Source: an uncultured Chloracidobacterium sp.
GTDB lineage: Bacteria; Acidobacteriota; Blastocatellia; Pyrinomonadales; Pyrinomonadaceae
DNA length: 11,675 bases
NCBI GenBank assembly: GCA_937941715.1
Contig: CALDGX010000123.1
Coordinates: 1 to 11,675, forward strand
Direction: 5' to 3'
The notes under the pieces are model-generated. The model saw only the letters and a list, made by a program, of their open reading frames with translations, searched no databases and was not told the origin of the DNA. A program made the translations under genes and the position numbers. Below, one piece after another: positions 1 through 7,042 of the stretch (positions are counted from its first letter, which is position 1; every line of letters starts with the position of its first letter).

Positions 1-875
1 AGATACCGGTCGAGATCACCAATGAGGTCGGTCAGGTACTCGGCCGCACCAAGACAGACGGCTCCGGGCGATACTTTTTCGGCGGCCTGTCGTCGGGCAG
101 GTTCACGATCCGTGTGCTTCCATTTGGAACAGACTTCGAAGAACAGGCGGCCGACGTCGAGATCGTAAATTTCGTTCGTCAGGGCAGTTCGACATCCGAC
201 AGTGCACAAAAGGATTTCTACCTGCGGTCGCGACGCCGCAATCCGGAATCGAAGTCGGTCACCGGAACCCTGTTCGCTCAAGAGATACCTGAAGAGGCCA
301 AAAAGGCCTACGAACGCGGGATCTCCGAACTCGAAAATAACCGCCCCGTCCAGGGCATGGAACTGCTGCTGCAGGCGGTCAAGATATTTCCTGATTACTA
401 CCTGGCCCTGGAACGGCTCGGCCGCGAATATGTGGCCCAGCAGAAATTTGATTTCGCCCGGGCGGCGTTCCTCAAGACCGTGTCAGTGAATGACCGCAGT
501 TTTAACGGCTGGTACGGACTAAGCTATGCCGCATATGCCCTAAAGGATACTAAATACGGCGTTCCCGCCGCGTTAAAGGCCGTTGAGCTCGATTCGTCGT
601 CAGTTGACGCATACCTTATCCTCGGCCTTGCTAATCGTCAGGCGAAGATCTTTTCCGAATCTGAAAAGGCGTTCCTGCAGGCCAAAAAACTTGCTAACGG
701 GCAAAACGCCGACGTTTTTTGGAATCTCGCCTTGCTCTACGCCAACGATATGAAGCGGTACAAGGAGGCGGCCGACGAGTTGGAAATGTACCTCAAGGTT
801 TCGACCGACGACGCCAAAAAGGAGAGCGTTAAGAAGCTGATCGCTGATTTCAGGCAAAAGGCGGCCGCAAAATAG
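1..875 (+). CDS. Carboxypeptidase-regulatory-like domain plus TPR repeat protein (5' truncated by window edge)
   Basis: The frame is open from base 3, so the true start lies upstream; 290 residues are visible. A GTG at 114 could be read as a start but would cut into the first domain. Visible residues 1-45 include TDGSGRYFFGGLSSGRFTI, the turn-and-strand pattern of a carboxypeptidase-regulatory-like beta-sandwich (DG.G.Y.F..L..G.Y.I). After a linker, residues of about 97-275 form TPR-type helical pairs: AYERGISELENN, YYLALERLGREYVAQQKFDFARAAFLKT, a pair around VDAYLILGLANRQAKIFSESEKAFLQA, and DVFWNLALLYANDMKRYKEAADELEMYL. TPRs mediate protein-protein contacts. No catalytic motif is visible, and any signal peptide would lie outside the window. 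This pairing of an extracytoplasmic sandwich with TPRs suggests an envelope-associated scaffold; the exact role is unknown. It converges on the receptor gene at 1327-4521. Confidence 0.85.
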   Translation, partial: IPVEITNEVGQVLGRTKTDGSGRYFFGGLSSGRFTIRVLPFGTDFEEQAADVEIVNFVRQGSSTSDSAQKDFYLRSRRRNPESKSVTGTLFAQEIPEEAKKAYERGISELENNRPVQGMELLLQAVKIFPDYYLALERLGREYVAQQKFDFARAAFLKTVSVNDRSFNGWYGLSYAAYALKDTKYGVPAALKAVELDSSSVDAYLILGLANRQAKIFSESEKAFLQAKKLANGQNADVFWNLALLYANDMKRYKEAADELEMYLKVSTDDAKKESVKKLIADFRQKAAAK

Positions 876-883
876 GGCCGCCT
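859..883. other. Hairpin over the stop codon of the TPR gene
   Basis: GGCGGCC (860-866) pairs with GGCCGCC (876-882), and A859 can pair with T883. The nine-base loop contains the TAG stop codon. No T-run follows on either strand, so this is at best a weak terminator or an mRNA 3'-end stabiliser. Confidence 0.3.
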
Positions 884-1326
884 GAGATCTCGTCCGTACT
901 CAAATGACATTTCGGCCAGGCCGATCCTCGGGAAGATCCTCCCAACTTCCACTCATCTCCCCCAGCGTGTTTACCCTTCATTACTGATCAATATCGTCTT
1001 TTGTTGACGGCCTTGGGCCGTCCGCGGCTCGACGACCGTTCTAATTTGGAGCCATAGCGGCCCGGATCACATGACTAACGCCCCGATGGCATGCAAACAT
1101 CAGGTCGCAGCGTCGTTTCTACAAGGGTCACCACCACGATGCCGGCAGTCCGGGCGGTCGATCGCACATAGACCCTTGTCCGAGGCATCGGTACCCGAAC
1201 GGATGCAGGCCGCATCGGAAGCGATCAACTTTTCGACTACGCTACACCGCCGGAAACCGTTTGGAAAATAGAAAAGGCCCGCTTGAGTAACCTCAAGCGG
1301 GCCAAGAGTGTTGACTTCAACTTCGA
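876..1326. other. Intergenic region between convergent genes, no gene recognised
   Basis: These 451 bases lie between the ends of the TPR gene and the receptor gene. The only plus-strand open frame of any length (1071-1271) has no ribosome binding site and an R/S/P-rich translation resembling nothing known. Structural elements seen are a perfect 7-bp hairpin with a 3-base loop (1006-1012/1016-1022, GACGGCC...GGCCGTC), a 9-bp inverted repeat (1121-1129/1171-1179) and the strong terminator listed separately. No tRNA-like cloverleaf was found. Confidence 0.6.
1266..1303 (-). terminator. Rho-independent terminator of the TonB-dependent receptor gene
   Basis: There is a perfect 12-bp stem: GGCCCGCTTGAG at 1276-1287 pairs with CTCAAGCGGGCC at 1292-1303, with a four-base loop. 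On the minus strand it is followed by TTTTCTATTTTCC, a U-rich tail. On the plus strand the hairpin is followed by AAGAGTG, so it works for the minus-strand gene, which stops 24 bases before it. Confidence 0.9.
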
Positions 1327-4300
1327 TTAGAAGAGGAAGCGGACACCAAAGCGGACAGAACGCGGTCCCTGGAACGAGTTTGCCTGACCATAGCGTGAAT
1401 CCGTACGGTTAAGTGCCGTCGGGGTTCCTGCAAGGTAGGTGTTGATCGGGGTCAAGAGAGCTCCCGAGTTCCAAGCGTTGATCGCGCCAACATAGTTGGT
1501 CGAACCATCCGGGTTGACGTAGCCGAAAGTATTCGGGCTCATCGTAACCGCTGACTTCAGCGTGTAAACGCCCAGAACGTTGTCTTCGTCAAACAGGTTC
1601 AGGAAGTTAACATCGCCGACGAGCGTGTACCGGTTGTCACGGCCAAACTTGTACTTGTGCGAAACCGCAAAGTCAGTCTGCGTGAACATCGGCGAACGGC
1701 CCAGATCGCCACGCTTCGTAAAGATCGTCGTGGTGATGAAGGCAACCGTCGAGGTCAACGGGGTTCCCGACTGGGCGGTCGTGAAGAACGAAAGCTCGGT
1801 CGAGTTCGTCTTGCTGCCCTTCCAATCGAAGATGTATGCACCGTATGCATTGAAAACGTGCGTACGGTCCGTAGCAAGCAGTCCGTTATCCGGCTGGCCT
1901 GCAGCGGTAAAGCCGATGAACGGCAAGTCGAAGAAGCGGTTGACGCCGGGTGACGTACGGCCTGCTTCGTCCGAGCTAGCCAAACCTGAATAGTTACCGA
2001 ACAAGCGGCTCCAGGTGTAGTTTACGTTGAAGTAGAAGTTGTTCGAGAGACGCTTGTCGAGCGAGATCTCAAACGCGTTGTACTTACGTTCCGGAGTCGT
2101 TGACTTCTGGTATCCAAGCTGGTTGAGCAACTGGAGGTGAAGTCCCGCACCCGGGTTACCGATGATGTAAGCTTCGCTGCCCTCGGCGTTGATGATACCA
2201 GCATCTTCGATGGCACTGTCAACGTTCTTGTAGGTGTAGCGACCCTTCAACACGTAGTTGTTGCTGAGCTGATGCTCAAGACCGCCCGTGAATTCCGTCT
2301 GACGGAAAGGCTTCAGGTTCGGATCAACTTTGCCGGTAAAGATCGTCGCATTCGGGTCATTCGACGCGATACGATAGTCAAACTGGCAACGGCTGATGCC
2401 GCTTCCGATAAAGCCGGTCGAGGGGCAGCGTCCGCCGGGAGCATCGTTGAAGTTGCCAACGATACGCGGCAGGGTGTACGAACGGAAGTCACCGCCGCCG
2501 GCGAAGATCTCAAAGAAATCAACGCGGTAGAAGTCACCACCGAACGAACCACGCGGAAGTTCAAACTTCAGACGATCGAAGAATCGGCCAAAGCTGGCAA
2601 ATGCTTTCGTTTTGCCATTGCCCATGATGTCCCAGGCAAAGCCGAGACGGGGCGAGATCTTGTCACCAAATCCAAAGTTGATCGGCGGGGCAAGGCCGTT
2701 GAACGAAGGAAGGTCTTCCTTCTCCATACGGATACCAAGGTTCAAGGTAAGATTCTTGACCGGCTGCCATCTATCCTGGATGTAAAGCGACTGGTTGAGG
2801 TTCGAAGCCTTACCAACGGTACCGAAGCGAATGAGTTCGCCGGCACCGATCGTGCCCGGGGTCGAAACGACCGGTGCACCGAGGTCTTCGACGGTGTAAC
2901 CGTAGTAAATATCTACGATACCCTTAAATTTGTAACCACGATCGACATCGTTCGTGATCTTGAAACGCTGGTAGCCACCCTTGAATTCGTGACGGCCGCC
3001 AAAGTTGTTGACCATGTAGGTAGCATCAGCTTCCCAGTTGGTGCGGATCGAAGCGTCTTTTTCGACGCCCGAGTTAACAGCATCTGCGAAACCGCTCGAG
3101 CAGCCGAGGGCCGCAACGTTACCAACCTGGCAGCGGAAACGCGTACCCGTCGGAACCATGTAGCCGCCGAGTTTTTCATTCAGGAAACCGCGTGAAAAGC
3201 GTCCGCTGATCACGAGCTTGCTGGTCGGGGTCCAGACGACCTGACCCGTAAGATTGTTCGAGTTCTGGCGTCCGCCCTGACGGTCGGTCAACTGGTTGCC
3301 CGTAAGGGTACCGATCGAACCGCCAAAGTTAACAACCGGCGGAGCACCACCGATCGAGACCGTTCCAACCGGAGTAACACCTTCGTCGATGATCGGGTTC
3401 CAGGTGTAGGTACCCGACAGGCGAAGTTTTTCGGTCGGCGAAGCATCAAGACGCATGAAAGCATATTCATACGTTCTCTTGAGCCTGTAACGCTGTTCCG
3501 CGGTCAAGGTACGGGTTGCAGCCGGAGCATTGGTGTAATACTTGGCGTCAACGATCGTATCGAAGACCTGCGGGGTGTAGCTGCCGAAGAACCAAAGTTT
3601 GTCTTTGACGATCGGGCCGCTGATGTTTGCGGTCGGGAAGAAGTTGGTTCCACGCGACTTCGGAGCCGTCAGATATTCCGTCGGCTGAAGGAAGGTAGCA
3701 CCTGAACCCGACGTAAAGCGAAGCAACGAAGGACGGTTGTCGCCGTTGAAACGCGGATTCGAGAACTGGACGCCGAATTCGCCGCGGAAATCATTACCGC
3801 CACCCTTGGTGACGACGCTGATAACACCGCCGGTCGCTCCGCCAAACTCGGCTTCAAAGCCGCTCGATTTGACCTGAACTTCCTGGACGAACTGGACCGG
3901 GATCGCGTTGTTGCCGTTCAGCGTACCGGTACGGAAGTTCGAAACTTCCTGACCGTCGATGTAGAAGGCATTTTCCGAACCCGAAGCACCGTCGACCGAA
4001 ACACCACCCGAGAGGCCCTCAGGGCGAGTTCCCGGAACGGTCTTCAGAACTGACGTAAAGTCAACGCCTTTCGGAAGAAGGTCGATCTTGGCCGACGAGA
4101 TCGTCGACGAGACCTTGCTGCCGCCGACGTCGATCGGGGCTGAGTCACCGCCCGTAACGTCAACAACTGTGTTGCCGCCGCCGACAGCCAACGTGATGTT
4201 GACCGCTGCGGTAGCGTCGACCGCTACGCTGACCTTACGCTCGGTAGCTCCAAAACCGGAGATAGCACCGGTCGTAACCGAATACGTTCCCGGCGGGATC

Positions 4301-4521
4301 TGCTGGACTCGGAAGAAACCGTCGGCGTTAGCCTGAACCGTTCTCTTAAAACCCGAATCACCCGTGCTTGACACGGTAACAGAAACGTTGGGCACAACTG
4401 CTCCCGTCGGATCTGTGATGGTTCCTTCGATGTCGCCTGTCGTTCTCTGTCCGAACGCTGCCGTTACGAGACTGAGGGTGAGGGCGAGCATCAAAGTGAT
4501 AAATTTAAAGTTTTTTCTCAT
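1327..4521 (-). CDS. Oar-like TonB-dependent outer-membrane receptor with carboxypeptidase-regulatory-like domain
   Basis: This complete 1064-aa protein should be an outer-membrane beta-barrel that imports a large or scarce substrate using TonB energy; the substrate cannot be read from sequence. Residues 1-24 form a signal peptide (basic start, hydrophobic core, AFG before Q25). Residues 27-112 are a carboxypeptidase-regulatory-like beta-sandwich (GTITDPTGAVVPNVSVTV, then DGFFRVQQIPPGTYSV). Residues of about 125-245 are the plug domain, with the conserved YIDGQEVSN and EFGGATGGVISVVTKGGGN stretches. The rest is the barrel, ending in aromatic RFLF as outer-membrane proteins do. Domain order and length fit the Oar-like receptors that are expanded in Acidobacteriota. 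The ATG at 4519-4521 is supported by AGGAG at 4528-4532 with a six-base spacer. The gene stands alone, with its own terminator, and is transcribed divergently from the HD-domain gene. No clear TonB box was recognised. Confidence 0.93.
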   Translation of the reverse strand: MRKNFKFITLMLALTLSLVTAAFGQRTTGDIEGTITDPTGAVVPNVSVTVSSTGDSGFKRTVQANADGFFRVQQIPPGTYSVTTGAISGFGATERKVSVAVDATAAVNITLAVGGGNTVVDVTGGDSAPIDVGGSKVSSTISSAKIDLLPKGVDFTSVLKTVPGTRPEGLSGGVSVDGASGSENAFYIDGQEVSNFRTGTLNGNNAIPVQFVQEVQVKSSGFEAEFGGATGGVISVVTKGGGNDFRGEFGVQFSNPRFNGDNRPSLLRFTSGSGATFLQPTEYLTAPKSRGTNFFPTANISGPIVKDKLWFFGSYTPQVFDTIVDAKYYTNAPAATRTLTAEQRYRLKRTYEYAFMRLDASPTEKLRLSGTYTWNPIIDEGVTPVGTVSIGGAPPVVNFGGSIGTLTGNQLTDRQGGRQNSNNLTGQVVWTPTSKLVISGRFSRGFLNEKLGGYMVPTGTRFRCQVGNVAALGCSSGFADAVNSGVEKDASIRTNWEADATYMVNNFGGRHEFKGGYQRFKITNDVDRGYKFKGIVDIYYGYTVEDLGAPVVSTPGTIGAGELIRFGTVGKASNLNQSLYIQDRWQPVKNLTLNLGIRMEKEDLPSFNGLAPPINFGFGDKISPRLGFAWDIMGNGKTKAFASFGRFFDRLKFELPRGSFGGDFYRVDFFEIFAGGGDFRSYTLPRIVGNFNDAPGGRCPSTGFIGSGISRCQFDYRIASNDPNATIFTGKVDPNLKPFRQTEFTGGLEHQLSNNYVLKGRYTYKNVDSAIEDAGIINAEGSEAYIIGNPGAGLHLQLLNQLGYQKSTTPERKYNAFEISLDKRLSNNFYFNVNYTWSRLFGNYSGLASSDEAGRTSPGVNRFFDLPFIGFTAAGQPDNGLLATDRTHVFNAYGAYIFDWKGSKTNSTELSFFTTAQSGTPLTSTVAFITTTIFTKRGDLGRSPMFTQTDFAVSHKYKFGRDNRYTLVGDVNFLNLFDEDNVLGVYTLKSAVTMSPNTFGYVNPDGSTNYVGAINAWNSGALLTPINTYLAGTPTALNRTDSRYGQANSFQGPRSVRFGVRFLF

Positions 4522-4527
4522 TTTTCG

Positions 4528-4532
4528 CTCCT
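4528..4532 (-). promoter_or_regulatory. Ribosome binding site of the receptor gene
   Basis: AGGAG on the minus strand lies six bases before the ATG at 4519-4521 and fixes the start. Confidence 0.8.
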
Positions 4533-4575
4533 AAAAAATAGTCTTCCTGCGAAGAGTCAAAGGCCCAAAATGGGA

Positions 4576-4618
4576 CAATTTCACCAAGACTGATGCAATT
4601 TCAAAGCCAAACATTTCA
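4576..4618. repeat. Repeated CAATTTCA element upstream of the receptor gene
   Basis: CAATTTCA occurs at 4576-4583 and again at 4596-4603, exactly 20 bases apart, about two helical turns. A near copy, ACATTTCA, lies at 4611-4618. The phasing is what a regulator binding one face of DNA would need, but AT-rich leaders can produce this by chance. The copies lie just downstream of the candidate promoter for the receptor gene. Confidence 0.35.
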
Positions 4619-4625
4619 AAAATCC

Positions 4626-4655
4626 AGAATATCAGCCTAAACTATTGACCTGCAA
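4626..4655 (-). promoter_or_regulatory. Candidate sigma70-type promoter for the receptor gene
   Basis: Reading the minus strand, TTGCAG (4650-4655) is followed after 18 bases by TATTCT (4626-4631). Three and four of six positions match consensus. It would give an untranslated leader of about 95-100 bases that includes the CAATTTCA repeats. This is a pattern call only. Confidence 0.3.
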
Positions 4656-4743
4656 TGCTTTAACACCGTCATCAATGTGCCCCGGACCTCGCACTCGGTG
4701 CATTTATCATCGGCCGGTTTCCAATATTTTGAATTTTTTGCAA

Positions 4744-4749
4744 TATAAT
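4744..4749 (+). promoter_or_regulatory. Candidate -10 box (TATAAT) for the HD-domain gene
   Basis: A perfect TATAAT lies about 80 bases before the proposed TTG start at 4831. No convincing -35 box lies 16-18 bases upstream (4720-4726 reads TCCAATA). If used, it places the transcript start downstream of the longer possible starts, supporting the TTG. Confidence 0.35.
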
Positions 4750-4818
4750 GAATCGTTGCAGCAAAACAGGGTTCCGATAACGGCGGCAGGGCCCCGGCAG
4801 CGGGCGTTTTCCGGCGGC

Positions 4819-4824
4819 AGGGAG
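4819..4824 (+). promoter_or_regulatory. Ribosome binding site deciding a TTG start
   Basis: AGGGAG is followed by a six-base spacer (TGTGAA) and then TTG at 4831. No comparably placed site precedes the earlier in-frame starts at 4645 (TTG) or 4675 (ATG). Confidence 0.6.
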
Positions 4825-4830
4825 TGTGAA

Positions 4831-6114
4831 TTGTCAGAAAGAAATTACCGCGACGCGGTGCATAACATCATTCGGCTGGACAACAGCTCGGCCGAAGGGA
4901 GATTGATCGAATCCCTGATCGATACGGTCGAGTTCCAACGCCTTCGCCGCGTCCGCCAACTAGGGCTCGCTTATTTTGCATATCAGAGCGCCGAACACTC
5001 GCGTTTCACACATTCGCTCGGTGCGTTCCATCTTGCGACCCGGATCCTCGAACGGCTCAACTCACGCTATTCGATCACTTACGAACAGCAGACGGCCGTT
5101 CGGATCGCCGCCCTGCTGCACGATATCGGGCACGGTGCTTTCTCGCATGTGATCGAGTCGATCCTCGGTTTTCACCACGAACAGTTCTCGATCGACGCTA
5201 TCCTGAGCGACGCGACGGACGTCGGCCGCATTCTCGCGGGCCACTCACGCGAACTGGCCGCGAATGTGGCCGCGATCATCAGGGGCAACTTCCGCCCGCT
5301 CGCCCTGTCGCAGCTCGTCTCTTCGCAATTGGATGTCGACCGAATGGACTATCTTCTCCGCGATTCGCTGATGAGCGGGGCCAAATACGGTATCTACGAT
5401 CTCGAGTGGATCATTAAGTCGATCGAGATCGACGAGGAGAACGACCGGCTATATGTCGCCGCCCCGGGCATCTATGCCGTCGAGGATTACCTGCAGGCGC
5501 GTTATTATATGTTTCGCCAGGTCTATTTTCATCGAACGCTGAGAGCGGCCGAGACCGTCCTCAGGTCGCTGCTCAAACGGGCGATCGATGTTTACGCCGC
5601 CGGCGGCGACGCGTGGCACCGGCCCGGCTCGGCGTTCGAGAGGATCCTTCAGAAACAGCAGTTAACACTGTCGGAACATCTGTCGCTCGACGACTCGGAC
5701 GTTTTCTTTCATATCAAGCAATGGCAGTCGTCGGCCGATCCGGTACTTTCGGACCTCGCCGCCAGATTTCTTGATCGCCGGCTTTTCGCCGCCTTTGACC
5801 TCGATATGCCGTCCGGCGAGGTCGGTCCTTTCGTCAAGGAGGTCGAGGCGCTTGCGGCGGCACGCGGTTTTGACACGCGGTACTATGTCAGCGAAGACGA
5901 GACCGGCGACGCGGCATACAACTTTTACACGACAGATACCGCAGACGCCAAGAACCTCATCTTCGTCGAGGACGGGTTTGCCAGGCCCGCCGTCCGCGAG
6001 ATATCTGAGGTCAGTTCGGCCGTCCGCGGCCTGCAACAGGGCCTTCGTATCCACCGCATCTGCTTTCCGGCCGAGTTGAAAGCCGACGTCACCGCGATCT
6101 ATCACGGAGCCTGA
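4831..6114 (+). CDS. HD-domain phosphohydrolase (COG1078/dGTPase-related family)
   Basis: The protein has 427 aa from the TTG at 4831, in keeping with the roughly 400-430 aa of the family. It is a cytoplasmic metal-dependent phosphohydrolase related to dNTP triphosphohydrolases; the natural substrate of this subgroup is not clear. Numbering from the TTG, the N-terminal block reads VEFQRLRRVRQLGLAY (33-48), then HSRFTHSLG with H61, then the HD signature ALLHDIGHGAFSH with H97-D98, H101 and H106. These are followed by HHE (115-117) and QLDVDRMDYLLRD (166-178), which supplies the later metal-binding or active-site aspartates. All expected metal-ligand motifs are present, so it should be active. 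The C-terminal 200 residues show no second recognisable domain. An open frame continues upstream to 4645, but its translation (MTCNALTPSS...) lacks family features. The gene leads a same-strand group with the acyltransferase, 112 bases downstream. Confidence 0.9.
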   Translation: MSERNYRDAVHNIIRLDNSSAEGRLIESLIDTVEFQRLRRVRQLGLAYFAYQSAEHSRFTHSLGAFHLATRILERLNSRYSITYEQQTAVRIAALLHDIGHGAFSHVIESILGFHHEQFSIDAILSDATDVGRILAGHSRELAANVAAIIRGNFRPLALSQLVSSQLDVDRMDYLLRDSLMSGAKYGIYDLEWIIKSIEIDEENDRLYVAAPGIYAVEDYLQARYYMFRQVYFHRTLRAAETVLRSLLKRAIDVYAAGGDAWHRPGSAFERILQKQQLTLSEHLSLDDSDVFFHIKQWQSSADPVLSDLAARFLDRRLFAAFDLDMPSGEVGPFVKEVEALAAARGFDTRYYVSEDETGDAAYNFYTTDTADAKNLIFVEDGFARPAVREISEVSSAVRGLQQGLRIHRICFPAELKADVTAIYHGA

Positions 6115-6144
6115 CAAGGCGATCATCTGCCCGGTCCGGGGCCG

Positions 6145-6163
6145 AACGCCGCGTGACGGCGTT
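6145..6163. other. Hairpin between HD-domain and acyltransferase genes
   Basis: AACGCCG (6145-6151) pairs perfectly with CGGCGTT (6157-6163) around a five-base loop. No T-run follows, so it is a poor terminator. Its right arm overlaps the candidate -35 box of the acyltransferase promoter by two bases. Confidence 0.3.
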
Positions 6164-6191
6164 GCCGATGCCCGTTTTCGTGCGATACAAT
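6162..6191 (+). promoter_or_regulatory. Candidate promoter for the acyltransferase gene
   Basis: TTGCCG (6162-6167), an 18-base spacer and TACAAT (6186-6191) form a fair sigma70-like pair. Transcription would begin about 30 bases before the ATG at 6227. It suggests the acyltransferase can be expressed independently of the HD-domain gene. Confidence 0.45.
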
Positions 6192-6226
6192 TCTGGAAAA
6201 GCTTTCGCAAAAGCGGGCCGCCGTAA

Positions 6227-6973
6227 ATGAAGACAATCAGAGCATCGATCCGAACCCTCCTGTTTGCCGCATCGACACTTGGGCTTTATGCCGTCTGGTT
6301 TCTCGGCAGCCTGGTCATTCCTAATAAGATCTATTGGCGGCAGGTCATCTTCGATAAATGGACGTGGGCATTTACTAAGATTTCGGGGATGAAGCTCGAG
6401 ATCATAGGCACACCGCCTTCGCCTCCGTTCTTTCTGGTCTGCAATCACTTGAGTTATGCCGATATGGCCGCGTTGCGACAGGCGGCGACCGGCGTTTTTG
6501 TGGCCAAGGCCGAGATACTCACGTGGCCGGTGGCCGGGGCGATCATCCGGTCGATGGGCACGGTCTTTATTGACAGGGCCAACCGCCGCGACATACCGCG
6601 GGCCGGACGACAGATCATCGAACGCCTCGACGCCGGCGAGGGTATCATCGTATTTCCGGAAGGGACCACGTCAAAGGGCGAGGAGATACTGCCCTTCAAC
6701 TCTTCGTTCCTCCAGTTTGCCGCCGAGTCGGACGTGCCGGTCTCGTACGCGGCGCTCACCTACCGGACGCCCGACGGCGGGCCGGCTGCCAGCACATATG
6801 TCTGCTGGTGGGAGGACATCAGCTTTTTCGCACATATGTGGCGGCTCTTTAAGCTGCCGGGCTACACCGCCGTCGTCAGTTTTGGCGACGGGCCGATCAC
6901 GAACCGGGACCGCAAGGCTCTCGCTGCCGAGCTGCGGCAAAAAGTGTCCGAAAGGTTCATCCCGGTCATTTAG
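6227..6973 (+). CDS. 1-acyl-glycerol-3-phosphate acyltransferase-like protein (PlsC family)
   Basis: This 248-aa protein probably transfers an acyl chain to a lysophospholipid such as 1-acyl-glycerol-3-phosphate at the inner membrane, in phospholipid synthesis. The catalytic HxxxxD motif is NHLSYAD (H74 and D79). Further conserved blocks are GTVFIDRAN (111-119), with the arginine used in substrate phosphate binding, and FPEGTTSKG (143-151). The hydrophobic segment at about residues 11-31 can anchor or dip into the membrane. Length and motif spacing are normal for the family. The exact acceptor (lysophosphatidic acid or another lyso-lipid) cannot be told from sequence. No strong ribosome binding site precedes the ATG; the fit of the N-terminus to the family supports this start. 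It follows the HD-domain gene and precedes the M13 peptidase gene by 69 bases. Confidence 0.9.
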   Translation: MKTIRASIRTLLFAASTLGLYAVWFLGSLVIPNKIYWRQVIFDKWTWAFTKISGMKLEIIGTPPSPPFFLVCNHLSYADMAALRQAATGVFVAKAEILTWPVAGAIIRSMGTVFIDRANRRDIPRAGRQIIERLDAGEGIIVFPEGTTSKGEEILPFNSSFLQFAAESDVPVSYAALTYRTPDGGPAASTYVCWWEDISFFAHMWRLFKLPGYTAVVSFGDGPITNRDRKALAAELRQKVSERFIPVI

Positions 6974-7031
6974 CCGCGATTTTGACAGATAACCTTTTTA
7001 AAATTTCCCCGTATAACCGACTGATCTAACC

Positions 7032-7036
7032 AGGAG
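7032..7036 (+). promoter_or_regulatory. Ribosome binding site of the M13 peptidase gene
   Basis: AGGAG is followed by six bases and ATG at 7043, confirming a start that yields a complete signal peptide. Confidence 0.8.
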
Positions 7037-7042
7037 CACCAA

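Larger units (their letters stand above)
4522..4830. other. Divergent intergenic region between receptor and HD-domain genes
   Basis: These 309 bases separate two genes that read away from each other. They hold a candidate promoter for each direction and repeated CAATTTCA elements on the receptor side. The HD-domain frame is open back to about 4645, but the protein homology, the ribosome binding site and a -10 box all favour a start at 4831, leaving this region non-coding. Confidence 0.6.

Noticed and set aside
1071..1271. A 66-codon open frame in the intergenic region, plus strand
   Set aside because: No ribosome binding site at a usable distance, unlikely composition, and it ends at the edge of the receptor gene's terminator.
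2137..3195. A 352-codon plus-strand open frame inside the receptor gene
   Set aside because: It is an antisense shadow caused by the receptor's codon choice, with no ribosome binding site and no recognisable domain.
6982..7017. Perfect TTGACA upstream of the M13 peptidase with TATAAC further on
   Set aside because: The gap is 24 bases, too long for a sigma70 promoter, and no -10 box lies at 16-18 bases. It was not listed as a promoter, although the peptidase gene may well have its own.
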